DNA from: an uncultured Flavobacteriales bacterium
Lineage (GTDB): Bacteria > Bacteroidota > Bacteroidia > Flavobacteriales > Schleiferiaceae
Assembly: GCA_905478295.1 (NCBI GenBank)
Contig: CAJQHZ010000016.1
Coordinates: 1 to 57,500, forward strand
Direction of reading: 5' to 3'
DNA: 57,500 nt
The notes under the pieces were generated by a model, which saw only the letters and a list, made by a program, of their open reading frames with translations, was not told where the DNA came from and ran no database searches. Positions within the stretch are counted from its first letter, which is position 1. The number at the start of each line of letters is the position of its first letter. Positions 8,183 to 15,831 of the stretch are shown here, in pieces. The position numbers were made by a program, and so were the translations under genes.

Positions 8183-9391
8183 TTAGAATGCACCTTTCAT
8201 AGCAGTATATGTCCAAGCCAGCTTGCTTTCATCAGCACCAACTGTAGGAGCAGTAACCACTGTAGCAAACGTTGAAGGATCCCAAGCAGTTAGAGCACCA
8301 GATTTATCCATGAATATCTGGGCAAGTGTTTTGTCGGCAGTGTAGTTCGTCATATCTATCTCGATAGAGGCGAAGTTCAACAAACCGTTTTCGTAGTTGT
8401 GAGCACCTCCAGTTTCGTCAATCTCCCAATCACCGGCATCGTCAAATCCTGTGATGTAGATGTTTTGAATGTTACCCATAGCTGAATCTCGGAAATCTGC
8501 AATCTCTGCGCTCATGCCATAAAGTGACCCGTTTGAAGCTGTAAAGCCGGAGCCCGTTTTGCCTTCTGGACCATCAATCTCCAAACCGTGGTCGGAATTT
8601 GGCCCTGCTACGTACACGAAGTTGTCAATAGTTCCAGCGTACGCCTGGTCGATGTCATAAGCATCATCACCCTGTGCCCATACAACAATGTTAGATGCAT
8701 TTACTGATCCTCCGAAGAATTCAACGCCATCATCTACGTTGGCAACTACTTCAATATTATTTACTACTGTAGCTGAACCTACACCGGCCAATGTGATACC
8801 GTTGATTTCGTTACCGTCACCAATCAATGTGCCGCCATGGCGTACACTTACGTATTCGATATAACCTGAGTTATCAGCTGCATCTGTTCCACCGTATACT
8901 GCATATGCCTCGTTTGCTGGAAGACCTTCAATTAATGCAGTAGCTGCGTCAGCTGAGATTGGCGCATATCCTAAAACGATTAATCCGCCCCAAAGACCGG
9001 CATCTGTTTCGTCTAGGTTCGTACCTGCTTGTTGGCCAACGGTAATGTTGTCCAATACTGAAGTCATGATGATTGGTGCACTTTCAGTACCCTGTGCGTC
9101 GATCATGCCACCTTGAGCGATAATCAATGTTGATGCAATTGCACCGTCGCCCTCTTTTCCTTTGATAATAGTTCCTGGCTCCACGGTTAAGGTTACGCCA
9201 TTGGGAACTATGACACGACCGTTTAAAACGTAGATAGAATCTCCGCTCCAAGTTTCATCCGTGCTCAGCACTCCAGATTTGTTCACTTCGAGTGAATTGT
9301 TGATTGGGTTGTTTCTGTCACCATCGTTGTTGTCACATGAAATGGCAATTAAGCTGAGGACAATTGCGGGCAATACGTTGTAAAATTTCAT
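8183..9391 (-). CDS. beta-helix cell-surface lipoprotein
   Basis: Predicted 402-residue lipoprotein. I start it at the ATG at 9391 rather than the upstream in-frame ATG at 9469. Only the shorter form begins with a proper lipoprotein signal (MKFYNVLPAIVLSLIAISC, lipid Cys at 19) followed by a DNNDGD spacer like a Bacteroidetes surface-export signal. The body has the stacked pattern of a right-handed parallel beta-helix (GVTLTVEPGTIIKGKEG, then APIIMTS and VNNIEVVANVDDGVEFFGGSVNASN). Acidic Asp/Asn-rich turns (DDGVEFFGG, GDDAYDIDQA) could bind metal. No catalytic motif is evident. It sits just upstream of the TonB receptor and divergent from a PhoB-like regulator, so it may capture or bind the receptor's substrate. 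Confidence 0.8.
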   Translation of the reverse strand: MKFYNVLPAIVLSLIAISCDNNDGDRNNPINNSLEVNKSGVLSTDETWSGDSIYVLNGRVIVPNGVTLTVEPGTIIKGKEGDGAIASTLIIAQGGMIDAQGTESAPIIMTSVLDNITVGQQAGTNLDETDAGLWGGLIVLGYAPISADAATALIEGLPANEAYAVYGGTDAADNSGYIEYVSVRHGGTLIGDGNEINGITLAGVGSATVVNNIEVVANVDDGVEFFGGSVNASNIVVWAQGDDAYDIDQAYAGTIDNFVYVAGPNSDHGLEIDGPEGKTGSGFTASNGSLYGMSAEIADFRDSAMGNIQNIYITGFDDAGDWEIDETGGAHNYENGLLNFASIEIDMTNYTADKTLAQIFMDKSGALTAWDPSTFATVVTAPTVGADESKLAWTYTAMKGAF

Positions 9392-9493
9392 TTTGTGGTT
9401 TTTTATTTCCCCAAAAGAACGTCGCCAAAGTTGTCTAGATGTTAAGGAATAATGACAGTTCAGTAACACTGGTTTTCATAATGATTATACTTA

Positions 9494-9511
9494 GGTAAAC
9501 AGATTGTTAAG
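9494..9511 (-). promoter_or_regulatory. weak candidate PHO box in the divergent lipoprotein/regulator region
   Basis: Minus-strand TTAAC and TTTAC are spaced 11 nt (CTTAACAATCTGTTTACC), 102 nt upstream of the lipoprotein start and 74 nt upstream of the divergent response regulator. The following -7 sequence is poor. It is included because it shares period and first half-site with the sites at 12660 and 13926. Confidence 0.35.
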
Positions 9512-9585
9512 TCAGTTTTTCTGTCTGATTTTAGTAGATATTAGAGGGAAATAAAACAGCGTGAGCCTTAAAAATTATTTCTCCC

Positions 9586-10275
9586 ATGACCAATTTAGAG
9601 CCAAAAGTTCTAATCGTTGATGACGATGTTGATATCTTAGAATTTGTAACGCTCAATCTTTCCAACGAAGGGTTTAAAGTATATACCGCATCAAATGGTC
9701 TTGAAGCAATTCAGCGAGCTACAGACATCGCTCCTGATTTAATCATCTTGGATGTCATGATGCCCGAAATGGATGGTGTTGAAGCATGCATTAGACTTCG
9801 AAAAATTCCAAGCCTTGATGATACCGTTATCGTTTTTTTATCAGCGAGACATGAGGATTACTCCCAGATTGCAGGGCTAAATGCGGGTGCTGACGATTAC
9901 ATCACCAAACCAATCCGACCAAAGCTATTAATAGCAAAGCTAAAAACGATGTTACGGAGAAGATTTCGTGCTTTGGAAGAATCCACTGAAGAGTTAATTC
10001 TTGGCGAAATGGTTATCGACTTTAAAAAATACCATGTCCTGTTAAATGGTAAAGAAGAAGTACTACCCCGCAAGGAATTCGAGTTACTTACGTTATTAGC
10101 AAAAAATGCAGGGATTGTCATTCGACGCGAAGAGATTATGAAGCGTATTTGGCAGTCTGACGTGATAGTTGGAGGTCGGACCATTGACGTTCATATTCGT
10201 AGATTAAGAGAACGTATTGGTGATGATAAAATTAAAACGGTGAAAGGTGTTGGTTATAAACTTGTTGTAGCTTAA
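9586..10275 (+). CDS. OmpR/PhoB-family response regulator (orphan paralogue)
   Basis: DNA-binding response regulator of 229 residues. The receiver domain (about 7-120) has the acidic pocket DDD near 13-15, phospho-acceptor D56 in LDVMMPEMDG, and the conserved Ser and Lys (FLSAR, TKP). The winged-helix output domain (about 135-227) carries the usual GGRTIDVHIRRLRERIG recognition segment and ends GVGYKL. It closely resembles the regulator at 14044 throughout (shared segments EDYSQ, AGADDYITKP, LPRKEFELL, VVGGRTIDVHIR), so the two are paralogues. No kinase gene is adjacent. It is divergent from the lipoprotein gene and ends at a bidirectional terminator before the phosphate transporter, which suggests control of phosphate-related genes. 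Confidence 0.9.
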   Translation: MTNLEPKVLIVDDDVDILEFVTLNLSNEGFKVYTASNGLEAIQRATDIAPDLIILDVMMPEMDGVEACIRLRKIPSLDDTVIVFLSARHEDYSQIAGLNAGADDYITKPIRPKLLIAKLKTMLRRRFRALEESTEELILGEMVIDFKKYHVLLNGKEEVLPRKEFELLTLLAKNAGIVIRREEIMKRIWQSDVIVGGRTIDVHIRRLRERIGDDKIKTVKGVGYKLVVA

Positions 10276-10299
10276 TTGAACAGTCTAAAACGTTAAACA

Positions 10300-10333
10300 A
10301 AAAACCCCGCACCAAGACTGATGCGGGGTTTTT
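10300..10333. terminator. bidirectional intrinsic terminator between regulator and PiT gene
   Basis: The stem AAAAACCCCGCA (10300-10311) pairs with TGCGGGGTTTTT (10322-10333) around a 10-nt loop, with A-rich sequence on the left and T-rich on the right. It can therefore end both the plus-strand regulator and the minus-strand transporter transcripts. Confidence 0.9.
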
Positions 10334-10380
10334 GTTGTTGAAAGCTCTAAGTAAGGTTCTATTATAAGACAGCGAGCTTT

Positions 10381-12624
10381 TTAAGCATCCGCTGAGCTAT
10401 TGTGATATTCTTCTACCAAGCGCATCACTCCTTTTACGAGGTCTTTAGATTCCAAAAGTACATTGAAGTAAAGCGTCGTGTTCTTCGGACTGACCTCTTC
10501 TTTTCTTGTACGCGCAATCTGTGCATCAATCTTATCAGATATTGTTTGCAGCAAGGTTGACTCTTCCTCTAAACACGATCCAAGGTCTGAGAAAGACTGC
10601 TTTTGGAACGCAGTTTCAATAGCAACCAGCGAAGTACTTAGTGCTACTTCGATATCTTTTAAATCTTGAATCTGCGCCGGGCTCAACGGTTTATGTGCAT
10701 TGTCAATGTGTTTATAGCTTTTCTTAGCTATAAATTCTAATGACTGAACGACATCCGTCAAATTTGCCAATATCATGATGTAGAAGTTACTGCCGCGAAC
10801 TGATGTGTCATCAAGGTTTTTGATGAAGTAAAATAAATGATTTCTCAATTCTTCAACCTCGTCGTCAAACTTACCTACGCGCTTGCGCATTTTCTTTAGT
10901 GCAGTAGCATCTTGACTGGCTAGTCCATCTACTACACCGCTAAAAATTCGCTTGGTACGGTACATAGACTTAGCTACGTTGTCCGCGCTTTCGTCGATAA
11001 TTCCTTGAACGGTCTTACTTGCTGATTTCTTTAGTGAAGTGTGGTCAAGTTCATTTTTCGATGCTTTTTTGTGATTTAGATAATTACGTACAATCAATCC
11101 TGCAGCTAAAAGTAGCAATATGGCGATGGCTGGTCCACGACCTATGTAGATGATGTATGTTAATGTACCTGCGATAGAGAATGCGGTTAGTGCTGTTAAG
11201 AACCAACCGCCTATCACGTTAAGGACACCAGCGACACGGTATACTGCACTTTCTCTACCCCACGCTCGGTCCGCAAGCGAAGTACCCATAGCAACCATAA
11301 ATGTTACGTAAGTGGTAGAAAGAGGGAGTTTCATGCTGGTAGCGATAGAGATTAGTATTCCTGCAACTGCGAGGTTGATCGAAGCACGAATGAGATCGAA
11401 TGCTGGAAGCTCTTTTGCCTTTTCTTGCGAAATCTCAATAGCTGGGGTCTCGAAACTGTTGCTGATTTTTGTTTTAACTCCAGCGGGTAAAATGAAATTG
11501 AGTCCTTGAACCAGATTAGAAGAGCCCTTAACAATAGCTCTCGATAAGAAATTAGGTTGGAAACGTTCGCTGCCCTCACCTTGTCTCGATAAATCGATAG
11601 AGGTATCTGCCACGGTACGCGCCTTTTTTGAGACTGCTAAGGTGATCACCATAATTGCACCAGCAATAAAGAGCAATAGTGGCTCCGTTGGAACCTTTTC
11701 GGAAAGAATCTCCATAGAAAACTCAGATGCAGGTATACCTGAAACGGACCAAGCTTCGTAGCTGTGGTAGGCTGCCATAGGGACACCGATGAAGTTTACT
11801 AAGTCGTTACCGGCAAAAGCCAAGGCTAAACCAAATGTCCCCATACCCAAAACGATAACTAATACGTTTATTTTGAAAAGTTTGTCCAGTATGAACATAA
11901 ATACTGTCCAAAAAGCAAACATGGCTGCAATAACAAGTACCATGTTTTGCGCCAGAAAATCTTTGATCTCGCCGTAGAAAGGGGTTCCTTTCAATCCTTT
12001 GAAGAAGATGAAATACCCAATGGCGGTTAGACACAGACCTGCGAAGACAAAACCGAAGTTCTTTACTTTTTTCTCGTATTGGAAAGAGAATACTAATCTA
12101 GAGAGCCATTGCACGATCATACCTATGGTGAATGAGATCACTACCGACAATAAAATTCCGAAAATGATTTGCTTGGCTTTTTCTGTATTGATGTATTTGA
12201 CTAAATCTGCAGCCGTCTCTGTTTCGGACATTCCAATTTTAATCAATGCCATGACTACTGCAGCACCTAGAAGGTTAAATACAATAGAAACGGTGGTAGA
12301 TGTGGGTAACCCGAGGGTATTAAAGAAGTCCAAAAGGAGGATATCACCTATCATTACCGCCATGAATATGAACATGATTTCATCAAAATAGAATTCTGAC
12401 GGTGTGAAAATCCCCTTACGTGCAACTTCCATCATACCGCTTGAAAAAACGGCTCCAACAAAAACACCAAGACTGGCGATGATCATAATTTTCTTGAACG
12501 CAATTGCTTTAGAGCCAATCGCGGAATTCAAGAAATTAACAGCGTCATTACTAACGCCTACTACTAGATCCACTACTGCCAAGATGGCTAGAGCGAAAAT
12601 CATGAGATAGAATATATTGTCCAT
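10381..12624 (-). CDS. pit: PiT-family inorganic phosphate transporter with C-terminal PhoU-like domain
   Basis: Inner-membrane phosphate:cation symporter. The 747-residue protein has the two duplicated PiT signatures, GVSNDAVNFLNSAIGSKA near residue 23-40 and AGNDLVNFIGVP near 272-283, each in the expected half of a roughly 10-12-helix transporter. The central cytosolic linker (about 340-400) is long. From about residue 535 to the end there is a soluble helical PhoU/DUF47-like domain (DNVAKSMYRTKRIFSGVVDG, LTDVVQSLEFIAKKSYKHIDN), which makes it much longer than E. coli PitA (499). It lies 54 nt after the porin gene on the same strand. A candidate PHO box and -7 element fill that gap, so it can be transcribed separately. 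Confidence 0.94.
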   Translation of the reverse strand: MDNIFYLMIFALAILAVVDLVVGVSNDAVNFLNSAIGSKAIAFKKIMIIASLGVFVGAVFSSGMMEVARKGIFTPSEFYFDEIMFIFMAVMIGDILLLDFFNTLGLPTSTTVSIVFNLLGAAVVMALIKIGMSETETAADLVKYINTEKAKQIIFGILLSVVISFTIGMIVQWLSRLVFSFQYEKKVKNFGFVFAGLCLTAIGYFIFFKGLKGTPFYGEIKDFLAQNMVLVIAAMFAFWTVFMFILDKLFKINVLVIVLGMGTFGLALAFAGNDLVNFIGVPMAAYHSYEAWSVSGIPASEFSMEILSEKVPTEPLLLFIAGAIMVITLAVSKKARTVADTSIDLSRQGEGSERFQPNFLSRAIVKGSSNLVQGLNFILPAGVKTKISNSFETPAIEISQEKAKELPAFDLIRASINLAVAGILISIATSMKLPLSTTYVTFMVAMGTSLADRAWGRESAVYRVAGVLNVIGGWFLTALTAFSIAGTLTYIIYIGRGPAIAILLLLAAGLIVRNYLNHKKASKNELDHTSLKKSASKTVQGIIDESADNVAKSMYRTKRIFSGVVDGLASQDATALKKMRKRVGKFDDEVEELRNHLFYFIKNLDDTSVRGSNFYIMILANLTDVVQSLEFIAKKSYKHIDNAHKPLSPAQIQDLKDIEVALSTSLVAIETAFQKQSFSDLGSCLEEESTLLQTISDKIDAQIARTRKEEVSPKNTTLYFNVLLESKDLVKGVMRLVEEYHNSSADA

Positions 12625-12642
12625 ATCGAATAATTTATGAGG

Positions 12643-12677
12643 CGAATTTAAGCGCCTAGTGTTACTTCAAGGTTAAG
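12643..12677 (-). promoter_or_regulatory. candidate PHO box (12660-12677) and -7 element in front of the PiT gene
   Basis: Minus strand: TTAAC and GTAAC are 11 nt apart (CTTAACCTTGAAGTAACA, 12677-12660). A 9-nt spacer follows, then TAAATTCG (12650-12643), one mismatch from the Bacteroidetes -7 consensus TAnnTTTG, 18 nt before the ATG. The layout equals that before the porin gene. PhoP/SphR boxes of Bacillus and cyanobacteria are likewise TTAAC-type repeats with an 11-nt period. Confidence 0.55.
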
Positions 12678-12678
12678 T

Positions 12679-13887
12679 TTAGAAGTGCAGTTCGAAACCG
12701 GTTCTAAACATTACACCATCAGCTTCACTAGCTTTGGTAGTGTAACTTAAGTCTGTTTGTACTTTAAGCTTGTGACCCACAACAAATTTGTTGATACCTA
12801 AAGTGTACTGCGTTGGGTTCTCAATCCCCGTTAAGTAGTCATAATTGATAGTAGTGTAGCGTGCAGCTACCTCCACCTTCTCGCTGATAAACTGTCCAAC
12901 CGCGAGATTGAATGCTTGGCCTACAGAAACAATATCCCCCGTCTCTGTTCCGTCAATGTTTACAGCAATAGGGTTTGCTGCGCTTCGAGAAGACCACTCA
13001 GACATAATGGATAGACCTTGGAATTTGAAGGCAAGATCTATAAAGTGCGTAGTGATATCCGTTTCGTACAAGTCACCGTCGGTTAAATACATGTAAGAGC
13101 CCATGTTAGATCTAGTTTTAACTGCATTGCTGTTATGGTCGAAGGTATAAGCAAGCATCAGTTTTGGAGAAGATTCGCGTACGGTAGATGAACCCATGTA
13201 GTCGCCTTTCTTTTTAAATTCACCCAATGGAAGTGCTTCGAAACGAGCCGTGTATTGGAGACCGCCAACATTACCTACGGTGATGTTTCTGCCTTCACCT
13301 TGACTAATGGCAAATTTCTCTTTTGTCACCATTCCTCCAAACTTCGACTTATGGCGCAGCTGGATACCCATGTCACGATCAATGTTGAATTTACTATTGA
13401 GCATAGAGCGGTCAACAAATTGAAGATTTGCTGATGAAATCACACGCTCAATGTTCCCTGGGAGTTTCGTTTGGCCTGCCCACAGTTCCCAGCCTGGTGC
13501 AAAACCCCATTTAACTACTGCATCGAGAATCAGGCGTGGTGCATCCTTTGTGAATTCACTTGCGCCAGATATATCGTTATTAGTCAAACCGAACTCCATT
13601 TTGTATTTGATGCTCGGGTGGTATGCCCATCCGTCAAATTTGAAACGAGAGCGACGTACAAGGAAATCGTGTTCAACGGGGCCTAATTGACCGTCTGTAA
13701 AGTCGCTGCTTCCGTAGTAGCGCACTTGCATGCGCGGTGCAAATTTCACACTAAAGCTGCTGTCTGCCGCTACATAATTCATAAGGCCTTTGCCAAAAGA
13801 AATTTCGTTTACTGCTTGTTGGGCATTCACAGTAAAGGTGGTCAAGTTCAATAGCACGATGCTCCAAGCAAGTTTTTTAGTTTTCAT
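12679..13887 (-). CDS. OprO/OprP-type phosphate-selective porin
   Basis: Outer-membrane beta-barrel channel, 402 residues from the chosen ATG at 13887. That start gives a clean signal peptide (MKTKKLAWSIVLLNLTTFTVNAQ), whereas the upstream ATG at 13911 would add charged residues before it. Porin O/P family features are the N-terminal strand FAPRMQVRYYGS, the DFLVRRSRFKFDGWAYHPSIKYKMEFG region, the WAGQTKLPGN segment and a C-terminal strand ending in FELHF (terminal Phe). It is upstream of the PiT gene, divergent from a PhoB/PhoR pair, and preceded by the best PHO-box candidate, so phosphate or polyphosphate entry is the likely role. Confidence 0.9.
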   Translation of the reverse strand: MKTKKLAWSIVLLNLTTFTVNAQQAVNEISFGKGLMNYVAADSSFSVKFAPRMQVRYYGSSDFTDGQLGPVEHDFLVRRSRFKFDGWAYHPSIKYKMEFGLTNNDISGASEFTKDAPRLILDAVVKWGFAPGWELWAGQTKLPGNIERVISSANLQFVDRSMLNSKFNIDRDMGIQLRHKSKFGGMVTKEKFAISQGEGRNITVGNVGGLQYTARFEALPLGEFKKKGDYMGSSTVRESSPKLMLAYTFDHNSNAVKTRSNMGSYMYLTDGDLYETDITTHFIDLAFKFQGLSIMSEWSSRSAANPIAVNIDGTETGDIVSVGQAFNLAVGQFISEKVEVAARYTTINYDYLTGIENPTQYTLGINKFVVGHKLKVQTDLSYTTKASEADGVMFRTGFELHF

Positions 13888-13908
13888 TCTTTCAATTTTA
13901 TTTGAGAG

Positions 13909-13943
13909 CAAATCTCACGAGCGAACGTTAATTTATGGTTAAC
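13909..13943 (-). promoter_or_regulatory. candidate PHO box (13926-13943) and -7 element in front of the porin gene
   Basis: Minus strand: a perfect TTAAC repeat with 11-nt period (GTTAACCATAAATTAACG, 13943-13926), then a 9-nt spacer and GAGATTTG (13916-13909; consensus TAnnTTTG), 21 nt before the ATG at 13887. Box-to--7 spacing is identical to that of the PiT gene, and box-to-ATG gaps are 38 and 35 nt. Confidence 0.6.
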
Positions 13944-14043
13944 ACAAGGCTTATTTATTGTTATAATATCGAGCCTTGATGATATCTATGCTTAGGAATA
14001 CGTTACTTTGTTATTGTTATTTTTATGGACATAATTAACCTGC

Positions 14044-14736
14044 ATGGCATCCGGCAAAGCAAAAATTTTAGTTTTAGACGACGAACCAGATATTCTCGAA
14101 ATCGTCGGGTATAACCTCAGAAACGAAGGATACGAAGTCAAGACAGCACTCAGTGGTAAAGAAGGCATTGCAATAGCGAAGAAATTTCTTCCAGATTTGA
14201 TACTGCTTGATGTGATGATGCCAGGAATGGATGGTATGGAGACTTGCGATATCATTCGACAAGATTCCCAACTCAAGGATACGATTATTGCATTTTTAAC
14301 TGCGCGCGGCGAAGACTATTCTCAAGTTGCAGGATTTGAGGCAGGAGCAGATGATTACATAACTAAACCCGTAAAGCCAAAAGTGCTTGTTTCAAGGTTA
14401 AAAGCGCTACTACGCAGGAGACCGGCTAGTGAAAAGTCAGAACAACAGCTTATTCGCCACGGAGATTTGGTCATTGATACTGAACAATATCATGTTGAAT
14501 TGTCTGGAGTTATCATCGTCTTGCCCCGAAAGGAATTTGAACTGTTAAGTCTTTTGGCTTCCAAGCCGGGTAAGGTATTCTCTAGGGAACGCATTATGGA
14601 TAGGATATGGGGCGATTCTGTTGTAGTTGGCGGGAGAACTATCGACGTACACATTCGGAAAATCCGTGAAAAAATTGGCGAAGAGCGTATCAGAACGATC
14701 AAAGGTGTGGGCTATAAATTTGAAATCGAAGAATAA
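14044..14736 (+). CDS. phoB: PhoB-like response regulator
   Basis: OmpR/PhoB-family regulator of 230 residues: a receiver domain with DDE near 12-14, phospho-acceptor D56 (LLDVMMPGMDG), T (LTARG) and K (TKPVKP), and a winged-helix DNA-binding domain (about 137-228; GGRTIDVHIRKIREKIG). Its stop codon overlaps the start of the adjacent histidine kinase by 1 nt (TAATG), so it is the cognate partner. It faces away from the porin/PiT genes, which carry PHO-box-like repeats. Naming it PhoB rests on family plus this context; other OmpR-class roles cannot be excluded. Confidence 0.85.
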   Translation: MASGKAKILVLDDEPDILEIVGYNLRNEGYEVKTALSGKEGIAIAKKFLPDLILLDVMMPGMDGMETCDIIRQDSQLKDTIIAFLTARGEDYSQVAGFEAGADDYITKPVKPKVLVSRLKALLRRRPASEKSEQQLIRHGDLVIDTEQYHVELSGVIIVLPRKEFELLSLLASKPGKVFSRERIMDRIWGDSVVVGGRTIDVHIRKIREKIGEERIRTIKGVGYKFEIEE

Positions 14737-15755
14737 TGAGCTCACGCAGAGTATTGCTTTTTTCATTCGGTATGGCCCTGCTTCTAACTTGTATAAGTAG
14801 CCTCCTTTATTTCGGATCTCAGCGCATGGAACAAGTGCCGCTGATAGTATGGGTAATCGCCATGGCGATTACCTGCTTTGTTGCAATTGCCACTGCAATC
14901 TATTTGAATTTCACCTTGCGCATTCGTAGCATTCAACGCAAAATTTTAGAAAGTAGTGATCAGCCAATGCTTGGTTTTGATCAAAACATGACCTTAGAGA
15001 AGCTTGAGGAGTCTGTCGACGAGTGGTCTTCACGACAGAAAAAATTAATTCAAGAACTTGAAAGTAGAGAAGAATTTCGACGTGAATACATTGGGAATGT
15101 AAGCCATGAATTAAAGACCCCCATTTTCAATATTCAGGGATATATATTAACGCTGCTTGATGGTGCAAAAGACGATCCTAAGATTACTACGAAATTCTTG
15201 AAGCGCGCCGCTAAATCTGTTGACCGAATGACCTCTTTGGTTAAAGATATGGATGTCCTTTCTAAGGTAGAAACAGGGCGATACGATATACGTTTAGAGC
15301 CCACGCGTTTGGACTTGCTTATCGATGATACTTTATTAGGTATAGATTCATTCGCTGCGAATTACTCCGCAAAAATCAAAGTGAAATATTCCTGTCAAAA
15401 GAGTCAAGTAGTTCTCTGTGACACGGCGAAAATAGAACAGGTTCTGGATAATCTAATAGTCAATGCTATCAAGTATAGCGAAGAACCGCGGAGTGTAAAA
15501 ATAGTATTGGAAGATGCGGGTACAAAAATCAATATCAGCGTGGTTGACAACGGTTTTGGTGTTCCGGAGAAAGATATCCATCGCATTTTCGAACGATTCT
15601 ATCGAGTGGATAAAGCGCGTTCAAGAGAGGCAGGAGGCTCGGGACTCGGACTGTCTATAGTTAAGCATATTATTGATCGGCACAGCGAATCTATTGAGGT
15701 TCATTCAGAGGAAGGCGTTGGAACTACTTTTAGATTTACATTGACAAAGGCGTAA
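14736..15755 (+). CDS. phoR: PhoR-like sensor histidine kinase
   Basis: Membrane kinase of 339 residues. Two N-terminal membrane segments (about 5-25 and 33-60) are separated by only a few residues, so there is almost no periplasmic sensor. A short HAMP-like/coiled stretch (about 60-110, ending LIQELESREEFRREYIGNV) follows, then the HisKA box with phospho-acceptor H124 (NVSHELKTPIFNIQGY) and an HATPase domain with N box (LIVNAIKYS), G1 (VVDNGFGVP), F (IFERFYRVDKARS) and G2 (GGSGLGLSIVKHI). No PAS domain is visible, and the short sensor is typical of PhoR-type kinases that read the transporter/PhoU rather than a ligand. It is coupled to the regulator gene by a 1-nt overlap. Confidence 0.88.
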   Translation: MSSRRVLLFSFGMALLLTCISSLLYFGSQRMEQVPLIVWVIAMAITCFVAIATAIYLNFTLRIRSIQRKILESSDQPMLGFDQNMTLEKLEESVDEWSSRQKKLIQELESREEFRREYIGNVSHELKTPIFNIQGYILTLLDGAKDDPKITTKFLKRAAKSVDRMTSLVKDMDVLSKVETGRYDIRLEPTRLDLLIDDTLLGIDSFAANYSAKIKVKYSCQKSQVVLCDTAKIEQVLDNLIVNAIKYSEEPRSVKIVLEDAGTKINISVVDNGFGVPEKDIHRIFERFYRVDKARSREAGGSGLGLSIVKHIIDRHSESIEVHSEEGVGTTFRFTLTKA

Positions 15756-15803
15756 TCGTGTATAACCTCTCGTTGCGTGCATCACCTCACCGATAATTCG
15801 GCT

Positions 15804-15811
15804 TATTTTTG
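15804..15811 (+). promoter_or_regulatory. possible -7 element for the tryptophan dioxygenase gene
   Basis: TATTTTTG matches the Bacteroidetes -7 consensus TAnnTTTG in full, 20 nt before the ATG at 15832. No TTG lies at the usual 17-21-nt distance upstream, so this is only a half promoter. Confidence 0.35.
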
Positions 15812-15831
15812 AATCAACCGAAAACCTTTGT

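Noticed and set aside
9430-9445. Another TTAAC-like repeat (TTAAC/ACAAC, 11-nt period) upstream of the lipoprotein gene
   Set aside because: The second half-site is too poor, and TTAAC alone is expected by chance about once per kilobase in both strands.
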